Of a DNA stretch of 64,000 nucleotides, positions 1 through 15,400 are shown in pieces. The DNA lies in assembly GCA_963995525.1 (NCBI GenBank), contig OZ023214.1:48895909-48959908 (forward strand), given 5' to 3'. The position numbers and the translations under genes are program-made. A model generated the notes under the pieces. That model was not told where the DNA came from. It worked only from the letters and a program-made list of their open reading frames with translations, and made no database searches. Positions within the stretch are counted from its first letter, which is position 1; each line of letters opens with the position of its first letter. The DNA is from Escarpia spicata (lineage: Eukaryota > Annelida > Polychaeta > Sabellida > Siboglinidae).

Positions 1-3000
1 TCTTTTTTTCTGCTTATGCGGAAAATGGTGACACAACTGCCACTACCTGGAAGCCTTGATCAGTTAGTTGACAGTTGTACATCCTATGAAAAGACAAACA
101 TTTCTTTTATACATTTCACAGTTGGAGCTGACTGTTTGAGTCACAACCTTGAAGCCCTCATCAGTTATTTCACAGTTGTACATCCTGTAAAAAGACAAAC
201 ATCTCAGTTATATATTTCACAATAATTGAAGCTGACTGTTTGAGCCATGACCTGGAATCCATCATCAATTATTTGACAGTTGTACATCCTATACAAAGAC
301 AAAGATTGTTTTATACATTTCACAGTTGGAGCTGACTGTTTGAGCCACTACCTGGAAGTCTTCATCAGTTATATATGTTGGCAGTTGTACATCCTGTAAA
401 AAGACAAACATTTGTTTTATACATTTCACAGTTGGAGCTGACTGTTTGAGTCACAACCTTGAAGCCCTCATCAGTTATTTCACAGTTGTACATCCTGTAA
501 AAAGACAAACATCTCAGTTATATATTTCACAATAATTGAAGCTGACTGTTTGAGCCATGACCTGGAATCCATCATCAATTATTTGACAGTTGTACATCCT
601 ATACAAAGACAAAGATTGTTTTATACATTTCACAGTTGGAGCTGACTGTTTGAGCCACTACCTGGAAGTCTTCATCAGTTATATATGTTGGCAGTTGTAC
701 ATCCTGTAAAAAGACAAACATTTGTTTTATACATTTCACAGTTGGAGCTGACTGTTTGAGTCACAACCTTGAAGCCCTCATCAGTTATTTCACAGTTGTA
801 CATCCTGTAAAAAGACAAACATCTCAGTTATACATTTCACAATAATTGGAGCTGACTGTTTGAGGCATGACCTGGAATCCATCATCAATTATTTGACAGT
901 TGTACATCCTATGAAAAGACAAAGATTGTTTTATACATTTCACAGTTGGAGCTGACTGTTTGAGCCACTACCTGGAAGTCTTCATCAGTTATATGTGTTG
1001 GCAGTTGTACATCCTGTAAAAAGACAAACATTTGTTTTATACATGTCACAGTTGGAGCTGACTGTTTGAGCCACAACCTGGAAGCTCTCATTAGTTATTT
1101 GACAGTTGTACATCCTGTAGAAAGACAAACATCTCAGTTATTTGCTTATTGGCCATATTGACAGGACATGGTAGAATCGTACTCTTGGTGCTAGCTAATT
1201 TTATGTGCCTGATGTAAAAGTTCACAAGCATGCATGCTACAGTGTGTGCATGTTAACATGTGCACAAGTAATCATGTGTACAGGTTTACATAACTGTGAA
1301 CATGATACTGACACTCCACTTATAACATTGCTGAAGGCAGTCAGTCATGTTGAAAAGTTGAATTTGTTCATTGAAATTATTTTTGCACGATTGTATAGTT
1401 TTGTGCGTGCGTTTGGTGTTTCATACCCAGTCAAGTGATTATTAAGTCGTTTATTACGGGAATATTGTTCAAGATTGTCAACTCGCGATTCTAGTTCACG
1501 ATTGTCTTTTTTTCTGCTTATGCGGAAAATGGTGACACAACTGCCACTACCTGGAAGCCTTGATCAGTTAGTTGACAGTTGTACATCCTATGAAAAGACA
1601 AACATTTCTTTTATACATTTCACAGTTGGAGCTGACTGTTTGAGTCACAACCTTGAAGCCCTCATCAGTTATTTCACAGTTGTACATCCTGTAAAAAGAC
1701 AAACATCTCAGTTATATATTTCACAATAATTGAAGCTGACTGTTTGAGCCATGACCTGGAAGCTCTCATTAGTTATTTGACAGTTGTACACTCTGTAAAA
1801 AGACAAAGATTGTTTTATACATTTCACAGTTGGAGCTGACTATTTGAGTCACAACCTTGAAACCCGCATCAGTTATTTGACAGTTGTACATCCTGTAGAA
1901 AGACAAACATCTCAGTTATTTGCTTATTGGCCATATTGACAGGACATGGTAGAATCGTACTCTTGGTGCTAGCTAATTTTATGTGCCTGATGTAAAAGTT
2001 CACAAGCATGCATGCTACAGTGTGTGCATGTTAACATGTGCACAAGTAATCATGTGTACAGGTTTACATAACTGTGAACATGATACTGACACTCCACTTA
2101 TAACATTGCTGAAGGCAGTCAGTCATGTTGAAAAGTTGAATTTGTTCATTGAAATTATTTTTGCACGATTGTATAGTTTTGTGCGTACGTTTGGTGTTTC
2201 ATACCCAGTCAAGTGATTATTAAGTCGTTTATTACGGGAATATTGTTCAAGATTGTCAACTCGCGATTCTAGTTCACGATTGTCTTTTTTTCTGCTTATG
2301 CGGAAAATGGTGACACAACTGCCACTACCTGGAAGCCTTGATCAGTTAGTTGACAGTTGTACATCCTATGAAAAGACAAACATTTCTTTTATACATTTCA
2401 CAGTTGGAGCTGACTGTTTGAGTCACAACCTTGAAGCCCTCATCAGTTATTTCACAGTTGTACATCCTGTAAAAAGACAAACATCTCAGTTATATATTTC
2501 ACAATAATTGAAGCTGACTGTTTGAGCCATGACCTGGAATCCATCATCAATTATTTGACAGACAATTGTACATCCTATACAAAGACAAAGATTGTTTTAT
2601 ACATTTCACAGTTGGAGCTGACTGTTTGAGCCACTACCTGGAAGTCTTCATCAGTTATATATGTTGGCAGTTGTACATCCTGTAAAAAGACAAACATTTG
2701 TTTTATACATGTCACAGTTGCAGCTGACTGTTTGAGCCACAACATGGAAGCTCTCATCAGTTATTTGACATTTGTACACTCTGTAAAAAGTCAAAGATTG
2801 TTTTATACATTTCACAGTTGGAGCTGACTATTGAGTCACAACCTTGAAGCCCTCATCAGTTATTTGACAGTTGTACATCTTGTAGAAAAACAAACATCTC
2901 AGTTATTTGCTTATTGGCCATATTGACAGGACATGGTAGAGTCGTACTCCTGGTGCTAGCTAATTTTATGTGCCTGATATAAAAGTTTACAAGCATGCAT

Positions 3001-3560
3001 GCTACAGTGTGTGCATGTTAACATGTGCACAAGTAATCATGTGTACAGATTTATATAACTGTGAACTTGATACTGACACTCCACTTGTAACATTGCTGAA
3101 GGCAGTCAGTCATGTTGCAAAGTTGAATTTGTTCATTGAAATTTTTTTGGCACGATTGTACAGTTTTGTGCGTACGATTGGTGTTTCATACCCAGTTAAG
3201 TGATTATTGAGTCGTTTATGCGGGAATATTGTTCAAGATTGTCAACTCGCGATTCTAGTCCATGAATATCTTTTTTTCTGCTTAGAAGGAAAATGGTGAC
3301 ACAACTGCCACTATCAGGAAGCCTTCATTAGTTAGTTGACAGTTGTACGTCCTATAAAAAAGACAAACATTTGTTTTATACATTTCACAATAATTGAAGC
3401 TGACTGTTTGAGCCATGACCTGGAATCCATCATCAATTATTTGACAGTTGTACATCCTATAAAAAGACAAAGATTGTTTTATACATTTCACAGTTGGAGC
3501 TGACTGTTTGAGCCACTACCTGGAAGTCTTCATCAGTTATATATGTTGGCAGTTGTACAT
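1..3560 (+). repeat. Higher-order satellite block, first copy of a ~4.73-kb duplication
   Basis: This block recurs at 4730-8289 with a constant offset of 4729 bp. The cores at 1205, 1983 and 2970 correspond to 5934, 6712 and 7699, and a run of about ten sub-repeats precedes the first core in each copy. By eye I saw very few differences, for example GTTTGAGCC at 3409 against GTTTGCGCC at 8138. The copies part at about 3560/8289, where the first goes straight into a core and the second continues with further sub-repeats. Confidence 0.85.
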
Positions 3561-4729
3561 CCTGTAGAAAAACAAACATCTCAGTTATTTGCTTATTGGC
3601 CATATTGACAGGACATTGTAGAATCGTAGTCTTGGTGCTAGCTAATTTTATGTGCCTGATATAAAAGTTCACAAGCATGCATGCTACAGTGTGTGCATGT
3701 TAACATGTGCACAAGTAATCATGTGTACAGGTTTACATAACTGTGAACATGATACTGACACTCCACTTATAACATTGCTGAAGGCAGTCAGTCATGTTGC
3801 AAAGTTGAATTTGTTCATTGAAATTCTTTTTGCACGATTGTACAGTTTTGTGCGTACGTTTGGTGTTTCATACCCAGTCAAGTGATTATTAAGTCGTTTA
3901 TTACGGGAATATTGTTCAAGATTGTCAACTCGCGATTCTAGTTCACGATTGTCTTTTTTTCTGCTTATGCGGAAAATGGTGACACAACTGCCACTACCTG
4001 GAAGCCTTGATCAGTTAGTTGACAGTTGTACATCCTATGAAAAGACAAACATTTCTTTTATACATTTCACAGTTGGAGCTGACTGTTTGAGTCACAACCT
4101 TGAAGCCCTCATCAGTTATTTCACAGTTGTACATCTTGTAAAAAGACAAACATCTCAGTTATACATTTCACAATAATTGGAGCTGACTGTTTGAGGCATG
4201 ACCTGGAATCTATCATCAATTAGTTGACAGTTGTACATCCTGTAAAAAGACAAAGATTGTTTTATACATTTCACAGTTGGAGCTGACTGTTTGAGTCACT
4301 ACCAGGAAGCCCTCATCAGTTATTTGACAGTTGTACATCCTGTAGAAAGACAAACATCTCAGTTATTTGCTTATTGGCCATATTGACAGGACATGGTAGA
4401 GTCGTACTCCTGGTGCTAGCTAATTTTATGTGCCTGATATAAAAGTTAACAAGCATGCATGCTACAGTGTGTGCATGTTAACATGTGCACATGTAATCAT
4501 GTGTACAGATTTACATAACTGTGAACTTGATACTGACACTCCACTTGTAACATTGCTGAAGGCAGTCAGTCATGTTGCAAAGTTGAATTTGTTCATTGAA
4601 ATTATTTTTGCACGATTGTACAGTTTTGTGCGTACGATTGGTGTTTCATACCCAGTTAAGTGATTATTAAGTCGTTTATTACGGGAATATTGTTCAAGAT
4701 TGTCAACTCGCGATTCTAGTTCACGATTG

Positions 4730-7700
4730 TCTTTTTTTCTGCTTATGCGGAAAATGGTGACACAACTGCCACTACCTGGAAGCCTTGATCAGTTAGTTGA
4801 CAGTTGTACATCCTATGAAAAGACAAACATTTCTTTTATACATTTCACAGTTGGAGCTGACTGTTTGAGTCACAACCTTGAAGCCCTCATCAGTTATTTC
4901 ACAGTTGTACATCCTGTAAAAAGACAAACATCTCAGTTATATATTTCACAATAATTGAAGCTGACTGTTTGAGCCATGACCTGGAATCCATCATCAATTA
5001 TTTGACAGTTGTACATCCTATACAAAGACAAAGATTGTTTTATACATTTCACAGTTGGAGCTGACTGTTTGAGCCACTACCTGGAAGTCTTCATCAGTTA
5101 TATATGTTGGCAGTTGTACATCCTGTAAAAAGACAAACATTTGTTTTATACATTTCACAGTTGGAGCTGACTGTTTGAGTCACAACCTTGAAGCCCTCAT
5201 CAGTTATTTCACAGTTGTACATCCTGTAAAAAGACAAACATCTCAGTTATATATTTCACAATAATTGAAGCTGACTGTTTGAGCCATGACCTGGAATCCA
5301 TCATCAATTATTTGACAGTTGTACATCCTATACAAAGACAAAGATTGTTTTATACATTTCACAGTTGGAGCTGACTGTTTGAGCCACTACCTGGAAGTCT
5401 TCATCAGTTATATATGTTGGCAGTTGTACATCCTGTAAAAAGACAAACATTTGTTTTATACATTTCACAGTTGGAGCTGACTGTTTGAGTCACAACCTTG
5501 AAGCCCTCATCAGTTATTTCACAGTTGTACATCCTGTAAAAAGACAAACATCTCAGTTATACATTTCACAATAATTGGAGCTGACTGTTTGAGGCATGAC
5601 CTGGAATCCATCATCAATTATTTGACAGTTGTACATCCTATGAAAAGACAAAGATTGTTTTATACATTTCACAGTTGGAGCTGACTGTTTGAGCCACTAC
5701 CTGGAAGTCTTCATCAGTTATATGTGTTGGCAGTTGTACATCCTGTAAAAAGACAAACATTTGTTTTATACATGTCACAGTTGGAGCTGACTGTTTGAGC
5801 CACAACCTGGAAGCTCTCATTAGTTATTTGACAGTTGTACATCCTGTAGAAAGACAAACATCTCAGTTATTTGCTTATTGGCCATATTGACAGGACATGG
5901 TAGAATCGTACTCTTGGTGCTAGCTAATTTTATGTGCCTGATGTAAAAGTTCACAAGCATGCATGCTACAGTGTGTGCATGTTAACATGTGCACAAGTAA
6001 TCATGTGTACAGGTTTACATAACTGTGAACATGATACTGACACTCCACTTATAACATTGCTGAAGGCAGTCAGTCATGTTGAAAAGTTGAATTTGTTCAT
6101 TGAAATTATTTTTGCACGATTGTATAGTTTTGTGCGTGCGTTTGGTGTTTCATACCCAGTCAAGTGATTATTAAGTCGTTTATTACGGGAATATTGTTCA
6201 AGATTGTCAACTCGCGATTCTAGTTCACGATTGTCTTTTTTTCTGCTTATGCGGAAAATGGTGACACAACTGCCACTACCTGGAAGCCTTGATCAGTTAG
6301 TTGACAGTTGTACATCCTATGAAAAGACAAACATTTCTTTTATACATTTCACAGTTGGAGCTGACTGTTTGAGTCACAACCTTGAAGCCCTCATCAGTTA
6401 TTTCACAGTTGTACATCCTGTAAAAAGACAAACATCTCAGTTATATATTTCACAATAATTGAAGCTGACTGTTTGAGCCATGACCTGGAAGCTCTCATTA
6501 GTTATTTGACAGTTGTACACTCTGTAAAAAGACAAAGATTGTTTTATACATTTCACAGTTGGAGCTGACTATTTGAGTCACAACCTTGAAACCCGCATCA
6601 GTTATTTGACAGTTGTACATCCTGTAGAAAGACAAACATCTCAGTTATTTGCTTATTGGCCATATTGACAGGACATGGTAGAATCGTACTCTTGGTGCTA
6701 GCTAATTTTATGTGCCTGATGTAAAAGTTCACAAGCATGCATGCTACAGTGTGTGCATGTTAACATGTGCACAAGTAATCATGTGTACAGGTTTACATAA
6801 CTGTGAACATGATACTGACACTCCACTTATAACATTGCTGAAGGCAGTCAGTCATGTTGAAAAGTTGAATTTGTTCATTGAAATTATTTTTGCACGATTG
6901 TATAGTTTTGTGCGTACGTTTGGTGTTTCATACCCAGTCAAGTGATTATTAAGTCGTTTATTACGGGAATATTGTTCAAGATTGTCAACTCGCGATTCTA
7001 GTTCACGATTGTCTTTTTTTCTGCTTATGCGGAAAATGGTGACACAACTGCCACTACCTGGAAGCCTTGATCAGTTAGTTGACAGTTGTACATCCTATGA
7101 AAAGACAAACATTTCTTTTATACATTTCACAGTTGGAGCTGACTGTTTGAGTCACAACCTTGAAGCCCTCATCAGTTATTTCACAGTTGTACATCCTGTA
7201 AAAAGACAAACATCTCAGTTATATATTTCACAATAATTGAAGCTGACTGTTTGAGCCATGACCTGGAATCCATCATCAATTATTTGACAGACAATTGTAC
7301 ATCCTATACAAAGACAAAGATTGTTTTATACATTTCACAGTTGGAGCTGACTGTTTGAGCCACTACCTGGAAGTCTTCATCAGTTATATATGTTGGCAGT
7401 TGTACATCCTGTAAAAAGACAAACATTTGTTTTATACATGTCACAGTTGCAGCTGACTGTTTGAGCCACAACATGGAAGCTCTCATCAGTTATTTGACAT
7501 TTGTACACTCTGTAAAAAGTCAAAGATTGTTTTATACATTTCACAGTTGGAGCTGACTATTGAGTCACAACCTTGAAGCCCTCATCAGTTATTTGACAGT
7601 TGTACATCTTGTAGAAAAACAAACATCTCAGTTATTTGCTTATTGGCCATATTGACAGGACATGGTAGAGTCGTACTCCTGGTGCTAGCTAATTTTATGT

Positions 7701-8289
7701 GCCTGATATAAAAGTTTACAAGCATGCATGCTACAGTGTGTGCATGTTAACATGTGCACAAGTAATCATGTGTACAGATTTATATAACTGTGAACTTGAT
7801 ACTGACACTCCACTTGTAACATTGCTGAAGGCAGTCAGTCATGTTGCAAAGTTGAATTTGTTCATTGAAATTTTTTTGGCACGATTGTACAGTTTTGTGC
7901 GTACGATTGGTGTTTCATACCCAGTTAAGTGATTATTGAGTCGTTTATGCGGGAATATTGTTCAAGATTGTCAACTCGCGATTCTAGTCCATGAATATCT
8001 TTTTTTCTGCTTAGAAGGAAAATGGTGACACAACTGCCACTATCAGGAAGCCTTCATTAGTTAGTTGACAGTTGTACGTCCTATAAAAAAGACAAACATT
8101 TGTTTTATACATTTCACAATAATTGAAGCTGACTGTTTGCGCCATGACCTGGAATCCATCATCAATTATTTGACAGTTGTACATCCTATAAAAAGACAAA
8201 GATTGTTTTATACATTTCACAGTTGGAGCTGACTGTTTGAGCCACTATCTGGAAGTCTTCATCAGTTATATATGTTGGCAGTTGTACAT
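4730..8289 (+). repeat. Higher-order satellite block, second copy of the ~4.73-kb duplication
   Basis: This is a near-identical copy of 1-3560 at an offset of 4729 bp. Its near-identity implies either a very recent tandem duplication or gene conversion, or an assembly duplication, because the same core order and the same unusual ten-unit sub-repeat run occur in both. Confidence 0.85.
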
Positions 8290-11200
8290 CCTGTAAAAAG
8301 ACAAACATTTGTTTTATACATGTCACAGTTGGAGCTGACTGTTTGAGCCACAACCTGGAAGCTCTCATCAGTTATTTGACAGTTGTACACTCTGTAAAAA
8401 GACAAAAATTGTTTTATACATTTCACAGTTGGAGCTGACTATTGAGTCACAACCTTGAAGCCCTCATCAGTTATTTGACAGTTGTACATCCTGTAGAAAG
8501 ACAAACATCTCAGTTATTTGCTTATTGGCCATATTGACAAGACAAGGTAGAATCGTACTCCTGGTGCTAGCTAATTTTATGTGCCTGATATAAAAGTTCA
8601 CAAGCATGCATGCTACAGTGTGTGCATGTTAACATGTGCACAAGTAATCATGTGTACAGATTTACATAACTGTGAACATGATACTGACACTCCACTTGTA
8701 ACATTGCTGAAGGCAGTCAGTCATGTTGCAAAGTTGAATTTGTTCATTGAAATTCTTTTTGTACGATTGTACAGTTTTGTGCGTACGATTGGTGTTTCAT
8801 ACCCAGTTAAGTGATTATTAAGTCGTTTATGCGGGAATTTTGTTCAAGATTGTCAACTCGCGATTTTAGTTCATGAATATCTTTTTTTCTACTTAGACGG
8901 AAAATGGTGACACAACTGCCACTATCTGGAAGCCTTCATTAGTTAGTTGACAGTTGTACGTCCTATAAAATAGACAAACATTTGTTTTATACATTTCACA
9001 ATAATTGAAGCTGACTGTTTGAGCCATGACCTGGAATCCATCATCAATTATTTGACAGTTGTACATCCTATAAAAGACAAAGATTGTTTTATACATTTCA
9101 CAGTTGGAGCTGACTGTTTGAGCCACTACCTGGAAGTCTTCATCAGTTATATATGTTGGCAGTTGTACATCCTGTAAAAAGACCAACATTTGTTTTATAC
9201 ATGTCACAGTTGCAGCTGACTGTTTGAGCCACAACATGGAAGCTCTCATCAGTTATTTGACAGTTGTACACTCTGTAAAAAGTCAAAGATTGTTTTATAC
9301 ATTTCACAGTTGGAGCTGACTATTTGAGTCGCAACATTGAAGCCCTCATCAGTTATTTGACAGTTGTACATCTTGTAGAAAAACAAACATCTCAGTTATT
9401 TGCTTATTGGCCATATTGACAGGACATGGTAGAGTCGTACTCCTGGTGCTAGCTAATTTTATGTGCCTGATATAAAAGTTCACAAGCATGCATGCTACAG
9501 TGTGTGCATGTTAACATGTGCACAAGTAATCATGTGTACAGATTTACATAACTGTGAACATGATACTGACACTCCACTTGTAACATTGCTGAAGGCAGTC
9601 AGTCATGTTGCAAAGTTGAATTTGTTCATTGAAATTCTTTTTCCACGATTGTACAGTTTTGTGCGTACGATTGGTGTTTCATACCCAGTTAAGTGATTAT
9701 TAAGTCGTTTATGCGGGAATATTGTTCAAGATTGTCAACTTGCGATTCTAGTCCATGAATATCTTTTTTTCTGCTTAGACGGAAAATGGTGACACAACTG
9801 CCACTATCAGGAAGCCTTCATTAGTTAGTTGACAGTTGTACGTCCTATAAAAAAGACAAACATTTGTTTTATACATTTCACAATAATTGAAGCTGACTGT
9901 TTGCGCCATGACCTGAAATCCATCATCAATTATTTGACAGTTGTACATCCTATAAAAAGACAAAGATTGTTTTATACATTTCACATTTGGAGCTGACTGT
10001 TTGAGCCACTACCTGGAAGTCTTCATCAGTTATATATGTTGGCAGTTGTACATCCTGTAGAAAAACAAACATCTCAGTTATTTGCTTATTGGCCATATTG
10101 ACAGGACATGGTAGAATCGTACTCTTGGTGCTAGCTAATTTTATGTGCCTGATATAAAAGTTCACAAGCATGCATGCTACAGTGTGTGCATGTTAACATG
10201 TGCACAAGTAATCATGTGTACAGGTTTACATAACTGTGAACATGATACTGACACTCCACTTATAACATTGCTGAAGGCAGTCAGTCATGTTGAAAAGTTG
10301 AATTTGTTCATTGAAATTCTTTTTGCACGATTGTACAGTTTTGTGCGTACGTTTGGTGTTTCATACCCAGTCAAGTGATTATTAAGTCATTTATTACGGG
10401 AATATTGTTCAAGATTGTCAACTCGCGATTCTAGTTCACGATTGTCTTTTTTTCTGCTTATGCGGAAAATGGTGACACAACTGCCACTACCTGGAAGCCT
10501 TGATCAGTTAGTTGACAGTTGTACATCCTATGAAAAGACAAACATTTCTTTTATACATTTCACAGTTGGAGCTGACTGTTTGAGTCACAACCTTGAAGCC
10601 CTCATCAGTTATTTCACAGTTGTACATCCTGTAAAAAGACAAACATCTCAGTTATATATTTCACAATAATTGGAGCTGACTGTTTGAGGCATGACCTGGA
10701 ATCTATCATCAATTATTTGACAGTTGTACATCCTGTAAAAAGACAAAGATTGTTTTATACATTTCACAGTTGGAGCTGACTGTTTGAGTTACTACCAGGA
10801 AGCCCTCATCAGTTATTTGACAGTTGTACATCCTCTAGAAAGACAAACATCTCAGTTATTTGCTTATTGGCCACATTGACAGGACATGGTAGAGTCGTAC
10901 TCCTGGTGCTAGCTAATTTTATGTGCCTGATATAAAAGTTAACAAGCATGCATGCTACAGTGTGTGCATGTTAACATGTGCACAAGTAATCATGTGTACA
11001 GATTTACATAACTGTGAACTAGATACTGACACTCCACTTGTAACATTGCTGAAGGCAGTCAGTCATGTTGCAAAGTTGAATTTGTTCATTGAAATTTTTT
11101 TTACACGATTGTACAGTTTTGTGCGTACGATTGGTGTTTCATACCCAGTTAAGTGATTATTGAGTCGTTTATGCGGGAATATTGTTCAAGATTGTCAACT

Positions 11201-12499
11201 CGCGATTCTAGTCCATGAATATCTTTTTTTCTGCTTAGAAGGAAAATGGTGACACAACTGCCACTATCAGGAAGCCTTCATTAGTTAGTTGACAGTTGTA
11301 CGTCCTATAAAAAAGACAAACATTTGTTTTATACATTTCACAATAATTGAAGCTGACTGTTTGCGCCATGACCTGGAATCCATCATCAATTATTTGACAG
11401 TTGTACATCCTATAAAAAGACAAAGATTGTTTTATACATTTCAAAGTTGGAGCTGACTGTTTGAGCCACTATCTGGAAGTCTTCATCAGTTATATATGTT
11501 GGCAGTTGTACATCCTGTAAAAAGACAAAAATTGTTTTATACATTTCACAGTTGGAGCTGACTATTGAGTCACAACCTTGAAGCCCTCATCAGTTATTTG
11601 ACAGTTGTACATCCTGTAGAAAGACAAACATCTCAGTTATTTGCTTATTGGCCATATTGACAAGACAAGGTAGAATCGTACTCCTGGTGCTAGCTAATTT
11701 TATGTGCCTGATATAAAAGTTCACAAGCATGCATGCTACAGTGTGTGCATGTTAACATGTGCACAAGTAATCATGTGTACAGATTTACATAACTGTGAAC
11801 ATGATACTGACACTCCACTTGTAACATTGCTGAAGGCAGTCAGTCATGTTGCAAAGTTGAATTTGTTCATTGAAATTCTTTTTGTACGATTGTACAGTTT
11901 TGTGCGTACGATTGGTGTTTCATACCCAGTTAAGTGATTATTAAGTCGTTTATGCGGGAATTTTGTTCAAGATTGTCAACTCGCGATTTTAGTTCATGAA
12001 TATCTTTTTTTCTACTTAGACGGAAAATGGTGACACAACTGCCACTATCTGGAAGCCTTCATTAGTTAGTTGACAGTTGTACGTCCTATAAAATAGACAA
12101 ACATTTGTTTTATACATTTCACAATAATTGAAGCTGACTGTTTGAGCCATGACCTGGAATCCATCATCAATTATTTGACAGTTGTACATCCTATAAAAAG
12201 ACAAAGATTGTTTTATACATTTCACAGTTGGAGCTGACTGTTTGAGCCACTACCTGGAAGTCTTCATCAGTTATATATGTTGGCAGTTGTACATCCTGTA
12301 AAAAGACAAACATTTGTTTTATACATGTCACAGTTGCAGCTGACTGTTTGAGCCACAACATGGAAGCTCTCATCAGTTATTTGACAGTTGTACACTCTGT
12401 AAAAAGTCAAAGATTGTTTTATACATTTCACAGTTGGAGCTGACTATTTGAGTCGCAACATTGAAGCCCTCATCAGTTATTTGACAGTTGTACATCTTG

Positions 12500-15400
12500 T
12501 AGAAAAACAAACATCTCAGTTATTTGCTTATTGGCCATATTGACAGGACATGGTAGAGTCGTACTCCTGGTGCTAGCTAATTTTATGTGCCTGATATAAA
12601 AGTTCACAAGCATGCATGCTACAGTGTGTGCATGTTAACATGTGCACAAGTAATCATGTGTACAGGTTTACATAACTGTGAACATGATACTGACACTCCA
12701 CTTATAACATTGCTGAAGGCAGTCAGTCATGTTGAAAAGTTGAATTTGTTCATTGAAATTCTTTTTGCACGATTGTACAGTTTTGTGCGTACGTTTGGTG
12801 TTTCATACCCAGTCAAGTGATTATTAAGTCGTTTATTACGGGAATATTGTTCAAGATTGTCAACTCGCGATTCTAGTTCACGATTGTCTTTTTTTCTGCT
12901 TATGCGGAAAATGGTGACACAACTGCCACTACCTGGAAGCCTTGATCAGTTAGTTGACAGTTGTACATCCTATGAAAAGACAAACATTTCTTTTATACAT
13001 TTCACAGTTGGAGCTGACTGTTTGAGTCACAACCTTGAAGCCCTCATCAGTTATTTCACAGTTGTACATCCTGTAAAAAGACAAACATCTCAGTTATATA
13101 TTTCACAGTAATTGGAGCTGACTGTTTGAGGCATGACCTGGAATCTATCATCAATTATTTGACAGTTGTACATCCTGTAAAAAGACAAAGATTGTTTTAT
13201 ACATTTCACAGTTGGAGCTGACTGTTTGAGTTACTACCAGGAAGCCCTCATCAGTTATTTGACAGTTGTACATCCTCTAGAAAGACAAACATCTCAGTTA
13301 TTTGCTTATTGGCCACATTGACAGGACATGGTAGAGTCGTACTCCTGGTGCTAGCTAATTTTATGTGCCTGATATAAAAGTTAACAAGCATGCATGCTAC
13401 AGTGTGTGCATGTTAACATGTGCACAAGTAATCATGTGTACAGATTTACATAACTGTGAACTAGATACTGACACTCCACTTGTAACATTGCTGAAGGCAG
13501 TCAGTCATGTTGCAAAGTTGAATTTGTCCATTGAAATTTTTTTTACACGATTGTACAGTTTTGTGCGTACGATTGGTGTTTCATACCCAGTTAAGTGATT
13601 ATTGAGTCGTTTATGCGGGAATATTGTTCAAGATTGTCAACTCGCGATTCTAGTCCATGAATATCTTTTTTTCTGCTTAGAAGGAAAATGGTGACACAAC
13701 TGCCACTATCAGGAAGCCTTCATTAGTTAGTTGACAGTTGTACGTCCTATAAAAAAGACAAACATTTGTTTTATACATTTCACAATAATTGAAGCTGACT
13801 GTTTGCGCCATGACCTGGAATCCATCATCAATTATTTGACAGTTGTACATCCTATAAAAAGACAAAGATTGTTTTATACATTTCACAGTTGGAGCTGACT
13901 GTTTGAGCCACTATCTGGAAGTCTTCATCAGTTATATATGTTGGCAGTTGTACATCCTGTAAAAAGACAAACATTTGTTTTATACATGTCACAGTTGGAG
14001 CTGACTGTTTGAGCCACAACCTGGAAGCTCTCATCAGTTATTTGACAGTTGTACACTCTGTAAAAAGACAAAAATTGTTTTATACATTTCACAGTTGGAG
14101 CTGACTATTGAGTCACAACCTTGAAGCCCTCATCAGTTATTTGACAGTTGTACATCCTGTAGAAAGACAAACATCTCAGTTATTTGCTTATTGGCCATAT
14201 TGACAAGACATGGTAGAATCGTACTCCTGGTGCTAGCTAATTTTATGTGCCTGATATAAAAGTTCACAAGCATGCATGCTACAGTGTGTGCATGTTAACA
14301 TGTGCACAAGTAATCATGTGTACAGATTTACATAACTGTGAACATGATACTGACACTCCACTTGTAACATTGCTGAAGGCAGTCAGTCATGTTGCAAAGT
14401 TGAATTTGTTCATTGAAATTCTTTTTGTACGATTGTACAGTTTTGTGCGTACGATTGGTGTTTCATACCCAGTTAAGTGATTATTAAGTCGTTTATGCGG
14501 GAATTTTGTTCAAGATTGTCAACTCGCGATTTTAGTTCATGAATATCTTTTTTTCTGCTTAGACGGAAAATGGTGACACAACTGCCACTATCTGGAAGCC
14601 TTCATTAGTTAGTTGACAGTTGTACGTCCTATAAAATAGACAAACATTTGTTTTATACATTTCACAATAATTGAAGCTGACTGTTTGAGCCATGACCTGG
14701 AATCCATCATCAATTATTTGACAGTTGTACATCCTATAAAAAGACAAAGATTGTTTTATACATTTCACAGTTGGAGCTGACTGTTTGAGCCACTACCTGG
14801 AAGTCTTCATCAGTTATATATGTTGGCAGTTGTACATCCTGTAAAAAGACAAACATTTGTTTTATACATGTCACAGTTGGAGCTGACTGTTTGAGCCACA
14901 ACCTGGAAGCTCTCATCAGTTATTTGACAGTTGTACACTCTGTAAAAAGTCAAAGATTGTTTTATACATTTCACAGTTGGAGCTGACTATTTGAGTCGCA
15001 ACATTGAAGCCCTCATCAGTTATTTGACAGTTGTACATCCTATGAAAAGACAAACATTTCTTTTATACATTTCACAGTTGGAGCTGACTGTTTGAGTCAC
15101 AACATTGAAGCCCTCATCAGTTATTTCACAGTTGTACATCCTGTAAAAAGACAAACATCTCAGTTATATATTTCACAATAATTGGAGCTGACTGTTTGAG
15201 GCATGACCTGGAATCTATCATCAATTATTTGACAGTTGTACATCCTGTAAAAAGACAAAGATTGTTTTATACATTTCACAGTTGGAGCTGACTGTTTGAG
15301 TCACTACCAGGAAGCCCTCATCAGTTATTTGACAGTTGTACATCCTGTAGAAAGACAAACATCTCAGTTATTTGCTTATTGGCCACATTGACAGGACATG